Origin: JBFGFG01 sp041627475 | Lineage (GTDB): Bacteria; Actinomycetota; Nitriliruptoria; Nitriliruptorales; Nitriliruptoraceae | DNA: 9,555 nt | Assembly: GCA_041627475.1 (NCBI GenBank) | Contig: JBFKQZ010000115.1 | Location: 1 to 9,555, forward strand | Reading direction: 5' to 3' | In this document: one piece after another, positions 1 to 5,124 of the stretch | Layout: the number at the start of each line of letters is the position of its first letter | How positions within the stretch are numbered: position 1 is the first letter of the stretch | Position numbers and translations under genes: made by a program | Notes under the pieces: generated by a model | Database searches by the model: none | The model's input: the letters and a program-made list of their open reading frames with translations, nothing else | What the model was told of the DNA's origin: nothing

Positions 1-1094
1 CACAGGGGCGCGGTGACGCCGAGGGCGTCGAACTGCTCCAGAAGAGCTCCCCGGACGTGCGCGCCGCCGGCATCACCGCTCCGACCTTCCTCATCCAGGG
101 GCAGGACGACACGCTGTTCAACCTGCGCGAGTCGGTCATGAACCGCGAGCTGATCGCCGCGAACGGCACGCCCACGAAGCTGCTGTGGTTCAACGGCGGC
201 CACTCCGGCGCCGGCGCGCCCGGCGAGACCGTCAACGGTCGCGACCCGCAGGACGTCGTGAACACGCGCATCCTGCAGTGGTTCGAGAAGTACCTCCGCG
301 GCGACGAGTCCGTCGACACCGGTCCGGCGCTGGAGTACTACCGCGACTGGGTCGAGCACGACGAGACCAACGCCGCCGACGCCTACGCCAGCCTCGACGG
401 CTGGGACGCCGCCACCCCGACCGCGTTCGCACTGTCCGGTGACGGCACGCTCGTCACCGACGGCGGTGCGGTGGCTGCCGGCGACCTGTCGTTCGTGAAC
501 CCGCCCAACGGGCAGCCGGCCGCCTTCTCCGAGGACGCCCTGCGCCAGAGCCCCTTCCCCGCCACGGAGGTCCCGGGCCAGTTCGCCGAGTGGGTCACCG
601 AGCCGCTCACCGAGTCCCTCGAGGTCGTGGGCATCCCGACGCTCGAGCTGCCAGTGTCGTCCCAGACCGGCGAGGCGCACCTGCACGTGCGGATCTACGA
701 CGTCGCCGAGGACGGCACCGAGACGCTGGTCCGCCGCCTGACCGCCCCGGTCTACGCCGAGGACCTCTCCGCCCCGCTGACCATCAGCCACCCGGGCTTC
801 GTGCACCGGTTCGACGCCGGCGACCGCATCCGCCTCGTCGTCGCCTCGACCGACGCCAGCTACAGCAACCGGGTCGTGCCGGACCAGTACACGGTCGCGG
901 TGGACCCGGCCGCTCCGCCGGTGCTGACGCTGCCCGTCGTGGCCGCGAGTACGCAGGAGGCCACCCCGGCGAGCGACGACGCGGCCGCGGCCGCCGCGCC
1001 CGCGGGCGAGCTCGCCTCGACCGGTGGCGGCGCGGCCCTGGCCGGCATCCTCACCGTCGGCCTGGCGGGCGCCCTGCGACGCCGGCGCGCCTGA
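1..1094 (+). CDS. Secreted S15/CocE-NonD-type acyl hydrolase with LAxTG cell-wall sorting signal (5' end missing)
   Basis: The reading frame is open from the left edge (first full codon at base 3), so this is the C-terminal 363 residues of a longer protein; the GTG at 57 is internal. Numbering from base 3, QGQDDTLF carries the probable catalytic Asp (residue 36, base 108) and WFNGGHSG the catalytic His (residue 67, base 201) of an alpha/beta hydrolase. The nucleophile Ser would lie upstream. After a short helical stretch, the rest resembles the beta-rich PepX_C domain of the X-Pro dipeptidyl-peptidase/cocaine esterase superfamily, which cleaves acyl ester or peptide bonds. The tail has an Ala/Asp-rich linker, then LASTG (1011-1025), a hydrophobic segment and RRRRA. 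This is the layout of an LAxTG signal, known for class E sortases in actinobacteria. The protein is therefore probably exported and attached to the wall. The family is fairly sure; the substrate is unknown. Confidence 0.85.
   Translation, partial: QGRGDAEGVELLQKSSPDVRAAGITAPTFLIQGQDDTLFNLRESVMNRELIAANGTPTKLLWFNGGHSGAGAPGETVNGRDPQDVVNTRILQWFEKYLRGDESVDTGPALEYYRDWVEHDETNAADAYASLDGWDAATPTAFALSGDGTLVTDGGAVAAGDLSFVNPPNGQPAAFSEDALRQSPFPATEVPGQFAEWVTEPLTESLEVVGIPTLELPVSSQTGEAHLHVRIYDVAEDGTETLVRRLTAPVYAEDLSAPLTISHPGFVHRFDAGDRIRLVVASTDASYSNRVVPDQYTVAVDPAAPPVLTLPVVAASTQEATPASDDAAAAAAPAGELASTGGGAALAGILTVGLAGALRRRRA
1011..1091 (+). other. LAxTG cell-wall sorting signal (coding segment)
   Basis: The last 27 codons encode the pentapeptide LASTG, a Gly/Ala/Leu-rich membrane-spanning stretch of about 18 residues, and the cationic end RRRRA. 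A low-complexity Asp/Ala/Pro linker comes before it. This three-part layout is what sortases recognise; LAxTG, in place of LPxTG, is the form preferred by class E sortases of high-GC actinobacteria. No sortase gene is present in the window, so attachment to peptidoglycan is inferred. Confidence 0.75.
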
Positions 1095-1099
1095 CGACC

Positions 1100-1136
1100 A
1101 CGGCCACGGTCCGGGTCAGCCCCGGGCCGTGGCCGT
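1100..1136. terminator. Bidirectional hairpin between convergent genes
   Basis: A 16-bp stem with one T.G wobble is formed by 1100-1115 and 1121-1136 around a five-base loop, TCAGC. It starts six bases after the stop codon of the hydrolase gene and is a good candidate for its terminator. No T-tract follows, as is common in high-GC actinobacteria. The loop contains the complement of the stop codon (TGA, 1116-1118) of the leftward lipoprotein gene, so the right arm codes for that protein's last residues. Confidence 0.7.
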
Positions 1137-2360
1137 CACCACCTCGCCACCGCAGTCACCGCTGACCAGCAGCAGCAGCCCGTCCCCCACGGCCCACGAG
1201 AGACCGTTCACGCAGTCGGGCCGTTCCGGGGTGGTGACCACCTCCCTGGCGATGCCGGTCGCGGGCTCGTAGGCGACGCGCGGCTCGCGGTTGCCGCGCC
1301 CGAACTGGACCACGGCACCGTCGACGACGAGCGCCGGCGAGGTCCCGAAGCCCTCGAGGGTCCCGCCCGCCTGCAGGTCGGCGACGCGCACGGCGTCGGC
1401 CCACGGGTCGCCCGGACCAGGGGGCAGGGCGAGGACGCTGGGGAGGTCGTTCGCCGGCTCGACCACCAGCGCGACGTCCCCACCGCTCCCGAGCAGGCCC
1501 GCGGCGAACGGGAAGGTCTCGTCCGGCGCGTCGTCGGCCTGTGCAGGATCCGCGAGCGGCGGCCCGACGCGCTCGTCGACCAGGCCGTCCTGCTCGTCGA
1601 CGCGGAGCCGGCTCACGACGTACTCGTCGCCGTCGCCGGTCGGCTGCCGACGCAGGACGAGGGCGCTGCCGTCGCCCGTGGCGTGGAGGTCCACGACGGT
1701 GCCGCCACCCGGCACGACCGACCAGGCCTCCTCCGCCAGGTCGAAGGCGAGCAGGTCCCCGTCCCGGTCGGGCTGCGGGGCGGCGCCGCCGCCGATCACG
1801 ACGAACCGGCCGACCAGGACGGCCTCGGCGTAGCTGCGGTCGGTCCCGACCGGGCTGGGCGGCAGCTCGCGCCACGTGTCGGTGGCGGGGTCCCACGCCG
1901 CCGCGTCGAGCAGGTCACCGACGCCGTTGCGTCGCGCGGTCCCACCCCAGACCAGGACCTCGTCACCCGTCCACGCGCTGACGTGCCGGGACCGGGCGTC
2001 CAGCGGTGCCGGTGCGGGGGTGCGCCACGTGCCGGCGACCGGGTCGTAGGCGTGCACGGGCATGGTGCCCACGAGCGGCTCGTCACTGGCCGTCGTCTCG
2101 ACCGGGCCGTCGTCCTCCGTCTCGGGCTCGCCGTCGTCACCGAACTTCTCGTCACCGATGACGCCGCCGGTGACGAGGAACTCGCTCCCCGTCCAGACGA
2201 TCGACGCGTCGGCGCGCCGGGCGACCGGGGCGTCCTCGAGGGCACTGATCGTGACGTCGATCGTGGCATCGCCGCCCTCGACGGGGATGCCCTCGCTGCC
2301 GCAGCCCGCGAGCGCCGTGGCGAGCAGGACGCCGCTGGCGAGGATCCGTGTTCTGCGCAT
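1116..2360 (-). CDS. Kelch-like beta-propeller lipoprotein
   Basis: This 414-aa protein is probably anchored on the outer face of the membrane. The ATG at 2360 was chosen because it gives a textbook lipoprotein signal: MRRTR, a hydrophobic core, and the lipobox LAGC with the lipidated Cys at residue 20. A longer frame starting at 2438 would bury the signal and overlap the HIT gene. Residues about 47-240 contain repeated units ending in a small-residue hydrophobic strand plus GG (FLVTGG, VLVWGG, FVVIGG), each paired with a DPATDTW or YDPVAGTW type segment. These are hallmarks of kelch/galactose-oxidase-like propeller blades. An acidic insert (residues about 70-95) interrupts the first blade. 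Cys383 and Cys403 could form a disulfide. Such propellers usually bind ligands or partners; no catalytic residues were recognised. It lies 46 bases after the HIT gene. The ribosome binding site is weak. Confidence 0.85.
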   Translation of the reverse strand: MRRTRILASGVLLATALAGCGSEGIPVEGGDATIDVTISALEDAPVARRADASIVWTGSEFLVTGGVIGDEKFGDDGEPETEDDGPVETTASDEPLVGTMPVHAYDPVAGTWRTPAPAPLDARSRHVSAWTGDEVLVWGGTARRNGVGDLLDAAAWDPATDTWRELPPSPVGTDRSYAEAVLVGRFVVIGGGAAPQPDRDGDLLAFDLAEEAWSVVPGGGTVVDLHATGDGSALVLRRQPTGDGDEYVVSRLRVDEQDGLVDERVGPPLADPAQADDAPDETFPFAAGLLGSGGDVALVVEPANDLPSVLALPPGPGDPWADAVRVADLQAGGTLEGFGTSPALVVDGAVVQFGRGNREPRVAYEPATGIAREVVTTPERPDCVNGLSWAVGDGLLLLVSGDCGGEVVTATARG

Positions 2361-2406
2361 CTCGTCGGTGCCTGTCGTGGCGAGCGGCGCGGGACCGTAC
2401 CGAGGG

Positions 2407-2829
2407 TCAGTCGACTCCAGCGATCGCGTCGCGGACACGGTCGCGCCACACCTCGATCGGCTCGTCCTCGTCGTACTTCGTACGCGGCCAGAAGAAGCCG
2501 CGCAGTCCGTCCTTGAACTCCCGTGGCACGACGTGCACGTGCACGTGCGGGACGCTCTGGCTCACCACGTTGTTGTTGGCCACGAAGGTCCCGGTGGCGC
2601 CGAACGCGTCGCTGCGCAGTGCACGGCTGACGCGTTGCACCGTTGCGAACAGGACCTGCAGCTGGTCGGCGACGAGGTCATCGAGCGTCTCGACGTGCTC
2701 GCGCGGGCAGACCAGCACGTGCCCGTGGAACAGCGGGCGGTGGTCCAGCAGGGCGAACACACCGGGCTCGTCGAGCACGAGCGCCCCGGGGTCCTCGTCG
2801 CGGATGCGGCAGAACACGCAGCGGCTCAC
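2407..2829 (-). CDS. HIT-family nucleotide hydrolase/transferase
   Basis: The 140-aa product has the histidine-triad motif HVHVHVVP at residues 95-102, with His97 the expected nucleophile that attacks the alpha-phosphate of nucleotide substrates such as dinucleoside polyphosphates or AMP conjugates. An N-terminal CVFC pair (Cys4, Cys7), together with His45 and His95, fits the zinc site of Hint/HIT branches. The motifs LLDHRPLFHGHVLVCPREHVETL and VANNNVVSQSVPHVHVHVVP follow the family pattern in order and spacing, and the length is typical. The start is the GTG at 2829, whose GTGA overlaps the stop codon of the SRPBCC gene by four bases; a purine-rich GGGGCGGA just upstream can serve the ribosome. 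This arrangement implies translational coupling. It is cytoplasmic; the exact nucleotide substrate cannot be assigned. Confidence 0.93.
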   Translation of the reverse strand: MSRCVFCRIRDEDPGALVLDEPGVFALLDHRPLFHGHVLVCPREHVETLDDLVADQLQVLFATVQRVSRALRSDAFGATGTFVANNNVVSQSVPHVHVHVVPREFKDGLRGFFWPRTKYDEDEPIEVWRDRVRDAIAGVD

Positions 2830-3482
2830 TGGTCCGCCCCACGAAGGCCCTCGGCACGCTCCTTGATGCGGCGCAGCTGGACCACCTCCATCACGGCGTG
2901 TCCGGGGTCGAGCAGGAGCCGTCGGGCGGTCCGCACGGCCGCGTTGCTGCCACCGAAGCCGGTGCGCACGACCAGCCGAGTGCGATCGCCGAGGTCGCGC
3001 AGCACGAAGGCCCAGACCATCCGCAGACCGCCGGCGTCGAACAGGCCGACGAGGTGCTGCTCCGGCGCGAGTGCGACGACCTCGAACCCGACGTCCTCCC
3101 GCAACGGGATCGTGTCGCCGACGGCGAGGTCCTGGTGCTGCGGGACGATCTCGTCCAGCGACCGCCACGAGGCAGCACCGGTGCTGTCCACCGACCGCGC
3201 CACCCCGAGGAGCCGCTCCAGCGCGTCGATCGAGTACCACCCCGCGCGACCCCAACCGAGCTGGACCAGCCACGGCCACACCTCTGCAGCAGGTGCCTCG
3301 ATCGTCACGCCGCGCGTCCGGACGAGCGCATCCGGACCGTGGAACTCGTCGCCGGGCAGCGCTGCGTCGAGGTCCCCTGCCTCGAGGCCGTGACCGTCCA
3401 GCCCGCGGGCCACACCCAGGGCCGCACCAGCCGCGGCTGCGGCGCCCAGTGCGGTCGTGACCAGTGTCGTCATGCGTCCCAT
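2826..3482 (-). CDS. SRPBCC-family protein with N-terminal hydrophobic segment
   Basis: The frame gives 218 aa from the ATG at 3482; an ATG at 3473 (215 aa) is equally possible, and a TTG at 3521 is less likely. After a short Arg-containing start, residues about 4-25 form an Ala/Leu-rich hydrophobic stretch that could be a membrane anchor or a signal peptide. Residues about 55-210 match the SRPBCC (START/polyketide-cyclase-like) layout: an N-terminal strand with VRTRGVTIEAPAAEVWPWLVQ, then GWGRAGWYSIDALERLLG, a set of strands and a long C-terminal helix. The PAAEVWPWL and GWYS segments are the most telling. The fold has a deep hydrophobic pocket for lipid-like ligands, but members differ widely in role and no specific ligand is indicated. 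It is the first gene of the leftward cluster and overlaps the HIT gene by four bases. Confidence 0.8.
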   Translation of the reverse strand: MGRMTTLVTTALGAAAAAGAALGVARGLDGHGLEAGDLDAALPGDEFHGPDALVRTRGVTIEAPAAEVWPWLVQLGWGRAGWYSIDALERLLGVARSVDSTGAASWRSLDEIVPQHQDLAVGDTIPLREDVGFEVVALAPEQHLVGLFDAGGLRMVWAFVLRDLGDRTRLVVRTGFGGSNAAVRTARRLLLDPGHAVMEVVQLRRIKERAEGLRGADQ

Positions 3483-3512
3483 GGCGACAGCATGGCGCAC
3501 GCCCGCCGCACC

Positions 3513-3521
3513 TGTGGACAA
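3513..3521 (-). promoter_or_regulatory. DnaA-box-like 9-mer (TTGTCCACA)
   Basis: On the minus strand these nine bases read TTGTCCACA, identical to the DnaA box preferred by high-GC actinobacteria. It lies about 30 bases upstream of the SRPBCC start and 50 bases upstream of the rightward gene. There is a single copy, with no AT-rich unwinding region and no dnaA/dnaN neighbours, so it is not a replication origin. It could be a DnaA-responsive regulatory site or a chance match. Confidence 0.4.
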
Positions 3522-3558
3522 CGCGTCCAGCCTCCGCGGATCGCCCCTCCCCCGTCGT

Positions 3559-3564
3559 TACCGT
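3559..3564 (+). promoter_or_regulatory. Possible -10 element of a leaderless transcript
   Basis: TACCGT fits the TANNNT form of actinobacterial -10 elements and ends seven bases before the ATG at 3572. With normal spacing, transcription would start at or next to the A of the ATG. That would give a leaderless mRNA and would explain why no ribosome binding site precedes this start. No -35 hexamer is evident, so support is limited. Confidence 0.35.
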
Positions 3565-3571
3565 CCAGCGC

Positions 3572-4438
3572 ATGCGACTGACCCTCGGCGACGACTGGCC
3601 GGGCGCCTGGGACGAGGTCCCGTGGGCGCGGCCTGACGACTGGCGCGCCGTGGCCGACGAGCTGGCCTGGGACATCGCCCGGCTCGGTGCCGGTTGGGTC
3701 CACCTCGAGGCCGTCCACCAGCGGTCGATCGAGCAGCGCTCGATCATGTCCCGGCTGCTCGTGCTCACCGACGTCCTCGCCGCGGACCTGCCGTACCTGC
3801 TCGGCGTGGGGCCGACCAAGGCCGACGCCGCCTCGCAGCCGCAGCTGCCGCTGCTGCTGCCGGACGAGCCGCCGATGGAGAACCTCGCCGAGCGGCCCGG
3901 GGAGCTGTCGTGGCGCCTGTACTTCTGGATGGTCCTGGAGCAGACGCTGGACCGGGCGCTGGACCGTGCCCAGCCCGAGCTGCGCCGCCACGCCCTCGCC
4001 GACCGCGGCATCACCGAGCCGCTGTCGGACGACGACCTGACCGACGCGCTGGCGACCACCTTCCCGCCGGGGACGACCGGCGTCGAGGTCGAGCGCTGGT
4101 GGCACCGCCGGGCCGAGAAGGACCGCAACCTCGGCCGTGCGCTCGGCCACCAGATCGCCCTCCAGGTCGAGTTCCTCCTGCGCCAGCAGCTGCCGACGGT
4201 GCTGCCGATGCTCGAGGAGGCCATCGCGCTGGAGGTCGAGGACGCGGCGCTCGGCGGCGCGATCCACGTCGAGACGCTGCGCGGCCGGCCCGTCGCACTG
4301 CGGCTGGTCAGCTACGAGGGCGTGCAGCGCGCCCCGGTGTGGCTCGACGCCGACCCCGAGGCGACGCTGCGGGAGCTGGTCGCCGCCGCCGGCACCACCG
4401 TCCCCTCCACCGAACTCGCGAGGCGGGACGCGCCGTGA
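3572..4438 (+). CDS. Unrecognised 288-aa acidic, helix-rich protein
   Basis: I do not recognise the family. The ATG at 3572 is the only good start: no ATG, GTG or TTG lies just upstream in frame. The protein is rich in Leu, Ala, Asp, Glu and Arg, has no signal peptide or membrane segment, and should be cytoplasmic. Residues about 23-75 and 110-145 look like long amphipathic helices, and residues 172-225 form another helical run (ERWWHRR ... LLRQQLPTVLPMLEEAIALEVED). A Pro-rich loop (about 90-103) separates the first two. The C-terminal 60 residues look more mixed, with strands such as PVALRLVSYEG. Codon use shows strong third-position G/C, and antisense frames lack sensible motifs, so the gene is real. 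Its stop overlaps the GTG of the acetyltransferase gene (GTGA), so the two products are probably made together. No function is proposed. Confidence 0.8.
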   Translation: MRLTLGDDWPGAWDEVPWARPDDWRAVADELAWDIARLGAGWVHLEAVHQRSIEQRSIMSRLLVLTDVLAADLPYLLGVGPTKADAASQPQLPLLLPDEPPMENLAERPGELSWRLYFWMVLEQTLDRALDRAQPELRRHALADRGITEPLSDDDLTDALATTFPPGTTGVEVERWWHRRAEKDRNLGRALGHQIALQVEFLLRQQLPTVLPMLEEAIALEVEDAALGGAIHVETLRGRPVALRLVSYEGVQRAPVWLDADPEATLRELVAAAGTTVPSTELARRDAP

Positions 4439-5124
4439 GCATCGCGGCCCACCTCCGCGAGTGGATCGGTGCCTGGCCGCCACCGGGGCGGGGCCTCACG
4501 GTCGTCGCGGTACGGGGCCGCGAGCAGCCCGGGTGGGACCGGCGGGTCCGTCCGCTCATGGGGGCGGTCGACGCGGACGGCGACGGCATCGTCACCGTGG
4601 CACCGGACATCCACCAGCGGGTCACGGAGCTGCTCCACGGCGAACCGGCGACCGTGCTCGAGGACGCGGACCTCCGCCGCAGGGTCGGCGAGGTCGCCAG
4701 CGGCGAGGGCGCGGTCCTCGGTGCCGGCGTGCTGCGGTGGGTCACCGAGCTGGCCACGGACCTCGAACCCCTCGGGACCTGGCTGGACCACACCGACCCG
4801 CGCGTGCCCGAGTGGCTGCACCCGTTCGGCGGCGAGGCGCTGGTCGCACTCGAGGACGGGGCGTACATCGGTGGTGTCGGCGTCAAGCGCCACGGGCCGG
4901 CCGGACACGAGGTCGCGGTCGTCACCGACGAGGAGCACCGGGGCCGGGGCATCGCACGGCGCCTCGTCGCCACGGCCGTGACGCACGAGCTCGCCCGCGT
5001 CCCCGTCGTCACCTACCTCCACGACCGCGCCAACGAGCGGTCCGCGGCCGTCGCGGACGCCGTGGGGATCCCCGACCGGGGCTGGCAGGTGCTGGGTGTC
5101 TTCGGAGGTGGTGCCGATGGCTGA
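4435..5124 (+). CDS. GNAT-family N-acetyltransferase
   Basis: The 229-aa product has the GNAT acetyl-CoA-binding core in its C-terminal half. Strands EALVALEDGAYIGGVGVKR and HEVAVVTDEEHRG lead into the pyrophosphate-binding signature R-G-R-G-I-A (residues 169-174). After these comes a helix, then a VVTYLHDRANERSAAVADAVGI segment whose Asn200 and following helix match motif B of the fold. The N-terminal 130 residues form a separate, less familiar region that contains DADGDG (46-51), resembling the first half of a calcium-binding EF-hand loop. The enzyme should transfer acetyl from acetyl-CoA to an amine, protein or small molecule; the substrate is unknown. The GTG start at 4435 is set by the 4-base overlap with the preceding gene and a modest GGGA site six bases upstream. 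Its end overlaps the CLC start by eight bases. Confidence 0.88.
   Translation: MSIAAHLREWIGAWPPPGRGLTVVAVRGREQPGWDRRVRPLMGAVDADGDGIVTVAPDIHQRVTELLHGEPATVLEDADLRRRVGEVASGEGAVLGAGVLRWVTELATDLEPLGTWLDHTDPRVPEWLHPFGGEALVALEDGAYIGGVGVKRHGPAGHEVAVVTDEEHRGRGIARRLVATAVTHELARVPVVTYLHDRANERSAAVADAVGIPDRGWQVLGVFGGGADG
5104..5110 (+). promoter_or_regulatory. Ribosome binding site that fixes the CLC start
   Basis: GGAGGTG lies six bases before the ATG at 5117 and is the strongest Shine-Dalgarno match in the window. It is inside the end of the acetyltransferase gene. It makes the ATG at 5117 far more likely than the in-frame GTG at 5096, which lies upstream of this site. Confidence 0.8.

Larger units (their letters stand above)
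3483..3571. promoter_or_regulatory. Divergent intergenic region between the two clusters
   Basis: These 89 bases lie between the starts of the leftward SRPBCC-HIT-lipoprotein cluster and the rightward cluster, so promoters for both should be here. The only clear motifs are the DnaA-box 9-mer (3513-3521) and a TANNNT element just before the rightward start. A pyrimidine-rich run lies at about 3542-3553. No convincing -35 hexamer was found on either strand. Confidence 0.5.

Noticed and set aside
960..1005. GCC/GCG-rich stretch as a tandem repeat
   Set aside because: It is an irregular alanine-rich coding segment of the wall linker, not a true repeat.
2361..2438. Upstream extension of the kelch lipoprotein to a start at 2438
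   Set aside because: It would put 26 hydrophilic residues before the signal peptide and overlap the HIT gene; the ATG at 2360 gives a normal lipoprotein signal.
3483..3521. TTG start at 3521 for the SRPBCC protein
   Set aside because: It falls within the DnaA-box-like 9-mer, has no clear ribosome binding site, and adds 13 residues before a more natural Arg-plus-hydrophobic start at 3482 or 3473.
3513..3521. Replication origin
   Set aside because: Only one DnaA box, no AT-rich region, and no dnaA, dnaN or recF nearby.
2830..4224. Long leftward open frame upstream of and continuous with the HIT gene (would make a 605-aa protein)
   Set aside because: It is antisense to the unknown 288-aa gene and the SRPBCC gene, has an Arg/Ser/Gly-rich composition without motifs, and the HIT domain starts cleanly at the GTG at 2829. 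The open frame is a side effect of high G+C.
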